64,000 nt of DNA from a virus, in IMG/VR virus record IMGVR_UViG_3300026184_000242, positions 1 through 64,000 of that record; one strand, 5' to 3'. Each line of letters opens with the position of its first letter. Position 1 is the stretch's first letter. This document shows, in pieces, positions 32,016 through 39,534 of this stretch. A program made the translations under genes and the position numbers. A model generated the notes under the pieces. It was given only the letters and a program-made list of their open reading frames with translations, did not search any database and had not been told where the DNA came from.

Positions 32016-32655
32016 CGGCTTCCCCCTCCCTTTCCTGAGCGCGAAGGTCGGCAACGGTCTGGGTGGCGTAATTGTAGCTCCGGGCCACCCCTTCGGCGTC
32101 TCCGGAGAAGCTCCGGGTGTACCGCTGGGCGATCCCTAATCGGGTTCCCTGGGCGAAGGCGTCGATGCCCACGCCAAGGAACAGGAAATCCCAGTTGTAC
32201 TTTTCCTGTTGATGCTCCACCCGCTGACGAACGTCCCCCAGCTCGTACCGCTTGCTGGAGTTCTCCTCGCCATCGGTCAGGACCACGAAGATCACCTTAC
32301 CGGGCCGCTGGCTCTCCGGAAGCTCCGCGAGACGCTCCCCGACCTTGTCGATGGTTTCCACCAGGGCGTCGTGCAACGCCGTGGCTCCCCCGATCTGGTA
32401 GGGCTTGTAGATCAGCCCATCCTCCGGAGGGGTTTCGGCATGGTGGTAGATCCCACCGAAAAGGTCCCCGTCCACGCGAACACAGGGAGTCTCCACCACG
32501 GTGTCGAACAGGGCCAGGGTGAATCGAAACCGGCCCTCCACCTCCCGCTGCTTGTCGAGGAACTCGTTTAGGCCCCCCACCATGTCCTGGATCTTGCTGG
32601 CCATAGACCCGGAACGGTCCAGGACACACACAATCTCGGTCAGGTCCTTGTCCAT
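32008..32655 (-). CDS. von Willebrand A domain protein
   Basis: The ATG at 32655 follows CAAGGAGGTTTTC. The 215-residue protein is almost one vWA domain with the MIDAS residues DRSGSM near the N-terminus and LTDGEEN later. It resembles bacterial stress or chaperone-associated vWA proteins. It has its own strong promoter and is followed by the NrdJb-like gene with overlap. The partner is unknown. Confidence 0.85.
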   Translation of the reverse strand: MDKDLTEIVCVLDRSGSMASKIQDMVGGLNEFLDKQREVEGRFRFTLALFDTVVETPCVRVDGDLFGGIYHHAETPPEDGLIYKPYQIGGATALHDALVETIDKVGERLAELPESQRPGKVIFVVLTDGEENSSKRYELGDVRQRVEHQQEKYNWDFLFLGVGIDAFAQGTRLGIAQRYTRSFSGDAEGVARSYNYATQTVADLRAQEREGEAGD

Positions 32656-32680
32656 GAAAACCTCCTTGCCTTGGAGGCCC

Positions 32681-32719
32681 AAGTTACCCAGGGGGGCTGC
32701 TTATGTCAATCCCATTATC
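32681..32719 (-). promoter_or_regulatory. Promoter with GATAA-N5-TTGACA architecture
   Basis: On the minus strand GATAA is followed by 5 bases, TTGACA, a 17-base spacer and TAACTT. It lies 26 bases upstream of the vWA start. The same GATAA-N5-TTGACA layout occurs at 39447 and 46620. Confidence 0.8.
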
Positions 32720-32725
32720 ATCCAA

Positions 32726-32746
32726 GGGAGCCCTGAAGGGCCTCCC
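32726..32746 (-). terminator. Weak terminator-like hairpin
   Basis: A stem of 8 bp with one bulge and a 4-base loop lies just after the stop of the 250-residue gene and just before the vWA promoter. Only two T residues follow on the minus strand, so termination may be partial. Confidence 0.45.
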
Positions 32747-32763
32747 GGGCTGGGGGTTTCCTC

Positions 32764-33516
32764 TTACCGCTCCGCCACGGTCAGCACCCAATCCACGTCC
32801 AGGATGCGGGAGCCCGTATTGTCGTCAGAGGCCGCCACAATGGGCGTCAGGGCGGTTCCGGGGGTAACGGCCGAGGCGAGCTGGGCCACCTGGGAGCCGT
32901 CCAGGATAAACTCGGCCAGGCCGGAGCTGCGGACACGCACCTCCAGCTCCACCCAGGTCCCGTTGGCCGGGGTCTGGTCGAGCTGGGTGGGCCCGGCGTC
33001 GGTGTCACCGGCCACACCGGCCACGAACCAGTAGTCCGATCCCGTGGAGTCGTACAGGAAGCCGGCCGCGTCGGTGGCGGTGGACGTCAGGGCGTTGGAG
33101 CCGTCCAGGCTGAACGGCTGCTCGGCCGAGGAGGACGCCAAGGTGTCGGTGAACCCCACGAAAATCCAGGAGTTCGCCTTATTGTCGATCTGGACCCGGG
33201 CGCGGGCCAGCATTTCCCCCTTGTCGGCCTGGAAGTTGAGCCCGAGGGTCAGGCTGGAGATATTGCCCCCGAAGCCCGAGGTCCCCCCACCCGTGGCCAG
33301 GCGGACCACACCGCCGGACTGGGCGTTGAGTGCCGGGGAGCTGCCGTCCGCCCCCGATCCCCCGGACCAAGTGGCGTCCAGGGTATCCCCCAGGAAGTCG
33401 TCATAGGCCACCACCTTGGAGGGCTCCCCTAGGCCGGGGACAACATCGGCCAGGAGCCGGGCGTTCTTGCGCAGGGACGAAGGTCCCGTTCCTCGTACGT
33501 GGTAATCGCGGATCAT
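32764..33516 (-). CDS. Concanavalin/LamG-like beta-sandwich protein
   Basis: The 250-residue product has YDDFLGDTLDATWSGG, then FGGNISSLTLGLNFQADKGE, WIFVGFTD and a final ILDVDWVLTV. This spacing of strands is typical of jelly-roll glucanase/lectin-like domains in phage virion proteins. It is a structural-type gene in a block of replication genes, which is unusual. GTAGGAGAAGCAG precedes the start. Confidence 0.65.
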   Translation of the reverse strand: MIRDYHVRGTGPSSLRKNARLLADVVPGLGEPSKVVAYDDFLGDTLDATWSGGSGADGSSPALNAQSGGVVRLATGGGTSGFGGNISSLTLGLNFQADKGEMLARARVQIDNKANSWIFVGFTDTLASSSAEQPFSLDGSNALTSTATDAAGFLYDSTGSDYWFVAGVAGDTDAGPTQLDQTPANGTWVELEVRVRSSGLAEFILDGSQVAQLASAVTPGTALTPIVAASDDNTGSRILDVDWVLTVAER

Positions 33517-33576
33517 CTGCTTCTCCTACGTCGTCGGTTACCGACGCCAGAACGGGTCTGGCGCAGGAGGGGTGGA

Positions 33577-33819
33577 TTAGCTGGACCGATTCGGGTCCGG
33601 TCCGTGGACCTTTTGCGGGGTGCCGCTGGGGCTGGGGTGGCTCGCACCGCCGCCCTTGACCTTCTTGCCATGCTCACCCGAGTGGCTCGGCATGGATCCT
33701 CGGTCGTCGGCATCCGGGCGAGACTCCCGGCGTTCTTCGCGCCGGCCGCCGGGCTCCCCGCTCCGGTCGTCCGCATCGCTGCGGCTTTCCCGGCGTTCCT
33801 CGCGTCGTTCCTTGGCCAT
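33577..33819 (-). CDS. Small charged protein with internal repeat
   Basis: The 80-residue product contains two copies of REERRESR-DADDR, is highly charged and probably disordered. It starts 20 bases after a complete terminator, so its expression may depend on read-through. Function unknown. Confidence 0.5.
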   Translation of the reverse strand: MAKERREERRESRSDADDRSGEPGGRREERRESRPDADDRGSMPSHSGEHGKKVKGGGASHPSPSGTPQKVHGPDPNRSS

Positions 33820-33838
33820 GTCGTTCTCCCGTAGGCAT

Positions 33839-33868
33839 AAAAAAGGCCGGACCCGTGGGGGTCCGGCC
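33839..33868 (-). terminator. Strong intrinsic terminator in leader
   Basis: On the minus strand a perfect 10-bp stem (GGCCGGACCC / GGGTCCGGCC) with a 4-base loop is followed by six T residues and lies just before the 33819 start. Confidence 0.85.
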
Positions 33869-33898
33869 CGGCTTGAAGGACGCCAATCTTCCAAGCCC

Positions 33899-33928
33899 GG
33901 ATGGGGAGAGGACGCACAGTCCCCATCC
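33899..33928 (-). other. Hairpin upstream of terminator, possible attenuator or small RNA
   Basis: A perfect 9-bp stem (GGATGGGGA / TCCCCATCC) with a 12-base loop lies about 30 bases before the terminator at 33839. The two stems together look like a short regulatory leader or a small RNA of about 90 bases. The gap 33820-34069 holds nothing else on the minus strand. Confidence 0.5.
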
Positions 33929-34069
33929 TGGAGATTTCATGGTGCAGGGAGGGCGAGGGTCGGTCAATAGGAGATGAACCTTTTTATCCGTTGCGGCTCA
34001 CCCGAATCGCCAAATCACCATGTCGTGTTATTCTCATTAGCACCATTTCCGCAAAAGGAGGGGAAAGGC

Positions 34070-34351
34070 ATGGATCAGTCGGCCTCCCGCAACCCCGAGG
34101 AGTTCCGCATCAACGGCGGGCTCCTCATTCGGATCCTGCTGGTGATCGCCCGGGGCGAAACCGGCCGCAAGGATCTCCAGCTCGCCACTGGCCTGAGCCA
34201 GGGTACCATCACCCGGATGCTCCATGTGGCCCGAGCCCAGTTCGGGGTGGACATTCAGTTCGACCGGTCCCACGGCTATCAGGTCCAGGACTGGGGCGTA
34301 TTCAACCCCGAGGTTTTCCAGGAGGTGCTCCAGGATAATCAGGAGGGGTGA
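34070..34351 (+). CDS. Winged-helix-type transcriptional regulator
   Basis: The ATG at 34070 has AAGGAGGGGAAAGGC before it; upstream codons in frame are shadow. The 93-residue product has a helix-turn-helix (RKDLQLATGLSQGTITRMLH, about 32-51) followed by a wing-like VDIQFDRSHGYQVQDWG. It is the only plus-strand gene within the minus-strand block, so it probably regulates the flanking early operons. Confidence 0.7.
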   Translation: MDQSASRNPEEFRINGGLLIRILLVIARGETGRKDLQLATGLSQGTITRMLHVARAQFGVDIQFDRSHGYQVQDWGVFNPEVFQEVLQDNQEG

Positions 34352-34938
34352 TCTCCCCCCACCAGCCCCGTCTCGCGTAGCGGACCCGCTGCGGCACCTT
34401 TGGCCTCGCCGCGCCATTGCTCAAGGACCTCCTCGGCTCCCTCGATCTCCGCCGATCCGAACCGGTGGCGGCGCAGGGTCTTGGCATCCCGCATGAGTTG
34501 GCGGGCCCAATCGGCGTGGGTTTTGTGCATCGGCAGCCCGGCCCACCCACGTACCAGGTCCCAGATCCAATCCCGCTCCAGGGCCACGTCGTCCAGGTAC
34601 TCCAGGAGCTGGTCGGCCACCCGGGCGCAGGCCACCTCCTTGTCAGGGATGCCATGCTCCGTCAGGGGCAGGTAGTAGGCCCGCACCACAGTCCAGTGCC
34701 AGGGCCGTAGGTGCCTGCGCAGTAGGCGGACCACCATGCAGGCCTGGATATGGTGATCCCATTCGGTGAGCCCGGAGCTGTTGCGTCCGGGCACCGTGGA
34801 GCCCGTCAGCCGCGCCAGGGCCTGACTGGTCCGCCACACCGGGTGGTTCTCGTACCGGTGGACGTACCGAAGCGCCCCTTCCACGGAGGGCCATAGGGGT
34901 TCATTCGCTTCGGAATGGGTAATCTTCGAGGGGGGCAC
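34339..34938 (-). CDS. Early protein, unknown; possible DNA-binding or antitermination-type
   Basis: The GTG at 34938 has AGGGGAAAC before it and overlaps the nuclease gene. The 199-residue product is His/Trp/Arg-rich and helical. The middle (CMVVRLLRRHLRPWHWTVVR) and the end (DWARQLMRDAKTLRRHR) recall helix-turn-helix proteins of the phage Q/antiterminator type, but no firm match is possible. Confidence 0.55.
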   Translation of the reverse strand: MPPSKITHSEANEPLWPSVEGALRYVHRYENHPVWRTSQALARLTGSTVPGRNSSGLTEWDHHIQACMVVRLLRRHLRPWHWTVVRAYYLPLTEHGIPDKEVACARVADQLLEYLDDVALERDWIWDLVRGWAGLPMHKTHADWARQLMRDAKTLRRHRFGSAEIEGAEEVLEQWRGEAKGAAAGPLRETGLVGGDHPS

Positions 34939-35254
34939 GTTTCCCCTGGTTCCCAGCCTCGCCCTTCCGCTCGGCAAGGCGCTGGATTTTGGGAATGTTG
35001 GGAAGCCGCTGCTGGAATGCGAGGACTGGGACGGTGCCAAGCGACTCGCACAGGTCATAGAGCTGGTTCCACTCCGTATAATCCAAGCGCCCGTTGCGCT
35101 TGGCCTGGACAAAAAGGGGCGGGTGCCCCTTCCGGAAAGCGATCAGATCCGCCTCGCCCCGACTGGCAGCGGCCCGTACCACCCACCAGCCATTCTCCTC
35201 CAACAGGTTGCGGATCTTGCGCTCGAAACGAGCGCCCGCATGAGACTTGTTCAC
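34901..35254 (-). CDS. Hjc-like Holliday junction resolvase
   Basis: The GTG at 35254 overlaps the previous stop (GTGA) and has GGGAGGAGGAGTC before it. The 117-residue product has the PD-(D/E)xK core of Hjc-type nucleases: RFERKIRNLLEENG, VVRAAASRGEADLIAF and LFVQAKRNGR (E, D and QxK positions). It would cut branched DNA during replication or packaging. It is translated with the HNH and primase genes. Confidence 0.8.
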   Translation of the reverse strand: MNKSHAGARFERKIRNLLEENGWWVVRAAASRGEADLIAFRKGHPPLFVQAKRNGRLDYTEWNQLYDLCESLGTVPVLAFQQRLPNIPKIQRLAERKGEAGNQGKRAPLEDYPFRSE

Positions 35255-35946
35255 GACTCCTCCTCCCATTCCCGATAGGCCCGGGGCAGGTAGACGCTCA
35301 GGCCGTTAGCCTGAGCCCATGCCCGAAATTCCCCCGGCTCGATCTGCGATAGATGGTCCACCCCGAATCCCTCCTTGATTGACTTTTTGGCCCAGGCGGC
35401 GGGGTAGTCCACGCTCGCCTTCTCCCACCAATCCTGGTCCCCCAGGGCGGAGTACCCCTGATCGTGCTGTAGGCGATGGTGGCGGTCGCATAGGGGGATG
35501 GCGGAATAAGGGGGTTTGTGGCCAGTACCGGACCCCCGGGATACCCGGCGGTAGTGCGCGGCCACCACGTCGCCCTGGCATCCTCCGTGGTCGGCCAGGG
35601 CGCAGCCCTGGTGGGTGAGCCAGTCCAGGAAATTGGAGTCCGGGCCGGCCGCCTCCCACACCCGGGGGGCCGCGAAAAACCCGTTGCGGTGCAGCTCCTT
35701 GGCGTACTGGCCGTATTCGCCCCGGTCCTCCCGGGTAACGCCTGCGGCCTGGTGGCTGCTGGCGGCTTCGTCCGACAGGCGGGCCAGGGCCAGGGCCGCG
35801 CCAACCCGGGCCACCCGGGTGACGGCTCGCTCATAGGTCTGGTCGTCGGGGGTGAACAGGTCCACCTCCACACGCAGGGTGCCGTCCGCCATGGACCGGT
35901 GCTTCACAACGTGGCCCATGATGGCCAGCGGTTCGTCCTCACTCAC
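35251..35946 (-). CDS. HNH-family endonuclease (DUF968/Ref-like)
   Basis: The start is a GTG at 35946. The 231-residue product has an N-terminal helical part and a C-terminal HNH-type fold with CQGDVVAAHYRRVS, GTGHKPPYSAIPLCDRHHRL and a final WW/W-rich helix. The pattern resembles phage DUF968/Ref-type nucleases. It lies between the primase and Hjc-like genes and may act in recombination. Confidence 0.72.
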   Translation of the reverse strand: MSEDEPLAIMGHVVKHRSMADGTLRVEVDLFTPDDQTYERAVTRVARVGAALALARLSDEAASSHQAAGVTREDRGEYGQYAKELHRNGFFAAPRVWEAAGPDSNFLDWLTHQGCALADHGGCQGDVVAAHYRRVSRGSGTGHKPPYSAIPLCDRHHRLQHDQGYSALGDQDWWEKASVDYPAAWAKKSIKEGFGVDHLSQIEPGEFRAWAQANGLSVYLPRAYREWEEES

Positions 35947-36085
35947 GGGTGTCCCCCAGGCTGTATCCGGTGGTTTCGTCGTGGCCGTCCAGGAGGGTGC
36001 CGTGGAGCCCCAGGCTGGCGAAGTGCTCCAGGATCCCGGACACCTCCGGCATGTAGTGCTCCAGGTCAGCGCGGGTGCGGATCAA
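35939..36085 (-). CDS. Small protein, unknown (48 aa); TTG start
   Basis: A TTG overlapping the primase stop (TTGA) opens a 48-codon frame (IRTRADLEHYMPEVSGIL...) that ends overlapping the HNH gene start. The tight packing supports a real gene. Function unknown. Confidence 0.55.
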   Translation of the reverse strand: MIRTRADLEHYMPEVSGILEHFASLGLHGTLLDGHDETTGYSLGDTRE

Positions 36086-37023
36086 TCGCCTGTCAGCCCT
36101 TTTTTTTTCCGCAGGAGGTCGTTCCAGTCCATTCCGACCTCCGGCGGGATATGGACATTCTCGGCCTCCACGGAGTACCCCTTGGCCCGGAGCCGGAAGG
36201 CGAGGGTATAGGCCGCCTTCTGGCCGGCGCAGGACGGATCGTTGTCCCCGAAGATGGAAACCGCCTTGATCCCGGCCGGAGGCACCCAGGCCTCCATGTT
36301 GTTGGCGCTGTAGAGGGACCAGCACGGGATCCCGTACAACTCCCAGACCGACAGCGCCGTCTCGATCCCCTCCGCCACCGCGAGGTGATCCAGGCCCCGG
36401 ACATCGAACAGCCGGATGGCCCCACCCTTGAGGGGGCGGTACGGGGGAAGGACCTTCTTGCGGGACTGGTTGGCGGGGAAGGATGCATCCCCGGGGAGGT
36501 AGGTGCGGTGGAGGCTGGCCCCCCGGCCATCGGCGTCATGGAAAGGCACCACCAGGGCCGGATACTTGGCCAGGAGGTTCATATCCTTGTCGTAGAGGGG
36601 GAGGTCGGGGTGCTCGCGGAGCACTTCGGGAAGCTCGGATTCGATCCCCCGGCCGCGCAGGTAGGCCTCCACGCTCGGCCGGGACTGGGAAAGCTCCCCC
36701 CAGATCCGTTCGATGCGCTTGCGGTTCTCCTCCTTGGACGGACCTTGGGGGGTGGGGTCGGTAGCGGGGGCCTGACCGGTCATTTCCAGGACCTCCCGCA
36801 GGGCTTCCCGGAAGGTGAGCCCCAGGAGCTGCTGGACCAGCCGGATCCCGTCCCCCGGGCCCTCGACGTTGCAGTACCAGTCCCCGTTGCCCCGCTTGTT
36901 ATCGAATCGGAAGCGGTCCTTTCCGCCGCAGGACGGACAGGGATGGTGGTGGCCGTCCAGGTACTGGGACGGGACGCCGACGGCGGCCAGGATCCAGGAC
37001 CAGCGCCCCCGGGCCGCCTCCAG
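36082..37023 (-). CDS. P4-type DNA primase (zinc ribbon + TOPRIM)
   Basis: The product has RGRWSWILAAVG, a zinc ribbon PCPSCGGKDRFRF (Cys29, Cys32, Cys51) and a TOPRIM domain with VAEGIETALS (about 216) and IFGDNDPS (about 258), the P4 alpha/RepA type of phage primase. No ATG, GTG or TTG lies in frame near the expected start. A CTG at 37023 follows GGGAGGACGTC, the same leader this phage uses before ATG, and gives 313 residues. The only alternative is an ATG at 37161 with 46 extra low-complexity residues and no ribosome site. Confidence 0.85.
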   Translation of the reverse strand: MEAARGRWSWILAAVGVPSQYLDGHHHPCPSCGGKDRFRFDNKRGNGDWYCNVEGPGDGIRLVQQLLGLTFREALREVLEMTGQAPATDPTPQGPSKEENRKRIERIWGELSQSRPSVEAYLRGRGIESELPEVLREHPDLPLYDKDMNLLAKYPALVVPFHDADGRGASLHRTYLPGDASFPANQSRKKVLPPYRPLKGGAIRLFDVRGLDHLAVAEGIETALSVWELYGIPCWSLYSANNMEAWVPPAGIKAVSIFGDNDPSCAGQKAAYTLAFRLRAKGYSVEAENVHIPPEVGMDWNDLLRKKKGLTGD

Positions 37024-37036
37024 GACGTCCTCCCGG

Positions 37037-38557
37037 TCAAGCCTGGGCCCGCTCCTTCTCCCGCTGCTTGGCGAGCTTGATGTTGCGGTATTTGATCCAC
37101 CGTGCGACCTCGTCGTTGGGGCGGAGGGGCTGCCCCTTCCACCATGTCCGTTCTGGATCATGGCCGAATTTGTCCCGGAAGGCGTAGTACGCCCACCCGC
37201 GTTTGTGGCCTTTCAGCTCGGCATGTCCCCATAGCATCCGGAACCATAGGTGCTTGGTTTTCTCGGTCGGCTCCTGGGCCTCGGAGGGCTGGGCCTGGCC
37301 GGAATCGCGGCGGATCTCGCCTAGCTGGCCGTCCACGTAGGCCACACCCTTGCCGATCTCGTCGGGGATGGTACCGCAGTTGGGACAATCCGGGCGGCCG
37401 GAGTAGACATGGAGGCAGTTTTCGCAGGTAAGGAGGGTAGCGCCCTTCTCTTTGCGCTTCTCCTGGACGGGGTTTTTGTTGTCCTGCCCCGGTTCCAGGG
37501 TCCAATCCTCGAACTCGTCAATGAACCCATGCTCGAAAACGGCCCCGGCATGGTCCAGGACAAGGGCGTCCTCCTTGCCATCCGCCGGGCGCAAAACGCG
37601 CCCAACCATTTGCAGGTAGAGGATAAGAGACTTCGTCGGCCGCGCCAATACACAACAGGAAGCGCGGGGAAAATCCCATCCCTCGGTCAACACCTGACAG
37701 TTTACGACAACCTGCAAATGTCCTGCTTCCAAATCTTCGAGAATCCGGTCGCGCTCCTCCTTGTCCGTCTTGCCGTGGACCACCTCGGCGGCCACCCCGG
37801 ACGCGCGGAACTCCTCGGCCAGATGGACGGCATGCCGGACCCCGGAGGCGAACACCACGGTGGGCCGGTCCGGCGCGTACCGCTCCCAGTGGGTGACCAC
37901 GTCCCCCACCAGAGTGGGTTGGTCCATGGCGGATTCCAGCTCCCCGCTGGCGTAGTCCCCGTTGCGGATGGTGACCTCGTCCAGGTCGGGCTGGCTGGGG
38001 GCGAAGTACCGGGGCGGGACCAGCCACCCGGCGTCCAACATTTCCCGCATTGTCGGACCCTGGACCAGGGCCTCGAACACGTTGCCCAGGCCGCGCCCTT
38101 GGATATTGGCGGGCGTGGCGGTAAGGCCGATGAAAACGGCGTCCGGCCACTTCTCCATCAGCTCGCGGTAGGACTTGGCGGTGGCGTGGTGGGCTTCGTC
38201 AATGAAAACCAGGCCGGCGGCCGGCGGGGTGATGCTGCCGTCCTTCACGGCCCGGCGGTATAGGGTCTGGATGGAGCAGACCTGGACATGGCGGGCCAGC
38301 GGTTGGGCCCCGGCCATAATGATCCCGTGGGGGACGTCGTAGGCCTCCAGCTTATCGCTGGCCTGGTTCACCAGCTCCCGGCGGTGGGCCAGGAACGCGG
38401 TGTAGGTGGACTTCTCCACGGCCCTTCGGATGATGTCGGCGGCCAGGACCGTTTTCCCGGATCCCATCCAGGCCTGGACCAGGATCGTGCGGTTCCCCTG
38501 ACGGATCAGGTCCCGGATCTCCTCGCGGAGGCGCTCCTGGTAGTCGCGCAGTTCCAT
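37037..38557 (-). CDS. SF2 (DEAH-type) helicase with zinc ribbon
   Basis: The 506-residue protein has WMGSGKT (Walker A, 30-36), FIDEAHH (DEAH, 118-124), GLTATP, and motif VI QMVGRVLRP (about 317-325). Four cysteines near 380-398 (CENCLHVYSGRPDCPNCG) form a zinc ribbon after the helicase core. It would unwind DNA with the primase, 13 bases downstream. AGGACGCCGCA precedes the start. Confidence 0.88.
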   Translation of the reverse strand: MELRDYQERLREEIRDLIRQGNRTILVQAWMGSGKTVLAADIIRRAVEKSTYTAFLAHRRELVNQASDKLEAYDVPHGIIMAGAQPLARHVQVCSIQTLYRRAVKDGSITPPAAGLVFIDEAHHATAKSYRELMEKWPDAVFIGLTATPANIQGRGLGNVFEALVQGPTMREMLDAGWLVPPRYFAPSQPDLDEVTIRNGDYASGELESAMDQPTLVGDVVTHWERYAPDRPTVVFASGVRHAVHLAEEFRASGVAAEVVHGKTDKEERDRILEDLEAGHLQVVVNCQVLTEGWDFPRASCCVLARPTKSLILYLQMVGRVLRPADGKEDALVLDHAGAVFEHGFIDEFEDWTLEPGQDNKNPVQEKRKEKGATLLTCENCLHVYSGRPDCPNCGTIPDEIGKGVAYVDGQLGEIRRDSGQAQPSEAQEPTEKTKHLWFRMLWGHAELKGHKRGWAYYAFRDKFGHDPERTWWKGQPLRPNDEVARWIKYRNIKLAKQREKERAQA

Positions 38558-38639
38558 TGCGGCGTCCTGTCTTGAAATGGGCGTGATAACGAGGGTATCC
38601 CCACCAGGAGGGTGGGGAAAGGGGCAAGAGGGATGGGGG

Positions 38640-38667
38640 TTGACCCTAATGGGCTATAGGGTAATAG
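38640..38667 (+). promoter_or_regulatory. Candidate promoter over a palindrome
   Basis: TTGACC, a 16-base spacer and TAATAG form a plus-strand promoter. The spacer holds an ACCCTA ... TAGGGT inverted repeat, a possible operator. It would drive the structured region or the 39190 gene. Confidence 0.5.
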
Positions 38668-38678
38668 TGAATGGACGC

Positions 38679-38721
38679 AAAAAAACCCGGCGGTCGGTCA
38701 TGGGGCCTTACCCGCCGGGTT
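38679..38721 (-). terminator. Intrinsic terminator, minus strand
   Basis: A perfect 10-bp stem (AACCCGGCGG / CCGCCGGGTT, 18-base loop) is followed on the minus strand by seven T residues. No minus-strand gene lies upstream of it, which suggests an RNA transcribed leftward from the structured region. Confidence 0.7.
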
Positions 38722-39180
38722 CAGCCTGGGTGGAACCAGGGACTCAACATATTGTACCCCTGAGTCCCTCCCAGATACAAGAAGTTCCCACCAGGCTGTT
38801 TCGATGTGACCCCATCCGGAATCGCCCAAGCCGCAGACCTCCGGGGGATGCAACCCCTGCAAGGGAGGTAAGAGGCGAACCCACCCTGGCCGTCCGCTTG
38901 GACCAGCGGCCCGTACTCGGGAAGGTAGCCCGAGCGAGGGATAAACGGTTGAAGGTAGGGCTCCGTTGCGTCGGAGCCAGGTGCTGGGGGCCTGATGATC
39001 CGTGCTGGAGCTGTTCACCGACCAGCGTGGAATGCACGGTAAAGGCTCAGGCAGCGGAGTGGCGGGCGAGACACCGCGCCGATATAGCGACCAGGGCGGA
39101 ACAGCTACCGAAACACCACAAAGGCCTAGAGGCTGGGGGAGGCAGCACCGCCTACCCCGGTCAAAGATTCTTATTGCCTG
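38684..39180. ncRNA. Highly structured 500-base region, candidate ncRNA
   Basis: No gene fits this stretch between divergent operons. It holds a series of perfect stems: 38723-38729 with 38791-38797, 38739-38746 with 38761-38768, 38837-38842 with 38864-38869 (inner GGGG/CCCC), 38916-38921 with 38929-38934, 38959-38965 with 38972-38978 and 39004-39008 with 39022-39026. The density of hairpins suggests a structured RNA. A plus-strand promoter lies before it and a minus-strand terminator at its left end, so the strand is open. It does not match tmRNA, a group I intron or a tRNA by eye. Confidence 0.5.
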
Positions 39181-39189
39181 GAGGTTGGC

Positions 39190-39396
39190 ATGAGCGACTG
39201 CAAGTGCGGCGGGGTGGTCGAGGTAAAAACCCATGACGTTTCCGGGAAAACCAAGAAAAGGGAATGGCTCCAAAACCCATCCCGCCAGGTCCCCGAAGGC
39301 TCCCTTTCTGTTTACCAGCGCCGTTGCCGGTCCTGCGGCAGGCAGGAAGTCCGGATTTTTGACGCCGAGGGCTATCAGGTCGAGCACCGGGGGTAG
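39190..39396 (+). CDS. Small zinc-binding protein
   Basis: The 68-residue product has CxC (CKC, 4-6) and CRSC (46-49), consistent with a small zinc ribbon. TGGAGGTTGGC precedes the start. It lies after the structured region and before a promoter. Function unknown. Confidence 0.6.
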   Translation: MSDCKCGGVVEVKTHDVSGKTKKREWLQNPSRQVPEGSLSVYQRRCRSCGRQEVRIFDAEGYQVEHRG

Positions 39397-39446
39397 GTCG
39401 CCGGATCAAAGGGCCCCCGGTATGTCTTAGCCCAGAATCAGGATAT

Positions 39447-39485
39447 GATAACCCTGTTGACATCGGGAATCCCGCTAAGTAGGAT
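39447..39485 (+). promoter_or_regulatory. Promoter of the recombination operon
   Basis: GATAA, 5 bases, TTGACA, a 17-base spacer and TAGGAT form a near-consensus promoter 50 bases before the first gene of the exonuclease-RecT-SSB run. It shares the GATAA-N5-TTGACA layout with 32681 and 46620. A small hairpin (GGTTC / GAACC) lies just downstream in the leader. Confidence 0.85.
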
Positions 39486-39534
39486 TCCATACATGGGTTC
39501 GGAAAGAACCTAACTGCGGCGAGGAGAAGGCGAA

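Noticed and set aside
34415-34710. Plus-strand frames opposite the 199-residue gene
   Set aside because: They are antisense shadows with no ribosome site.
36082-37161. Primase start at the ATG 37161
   Set aside because: It adds 46 Ser/Gly/Thr-rich residues read from the helicase gene and has no ribosome site; the CTG behind GGGAGGACGTC fits better, though this is not certain.
38684-39180. Group I intron, RNase P RNA or tmRNA
   Set aside because: No intron core, no conserved RNase P or tmRNA blocks beyond short chance matches; left as an unclassified structured region.
38698-39387. 229-codon minus-strand frame over the structured region
   Set aside because: Pro/Leu/Arg-rich with no ribosome site and no motif; overlaps the hairpins and the plus-strand gene.
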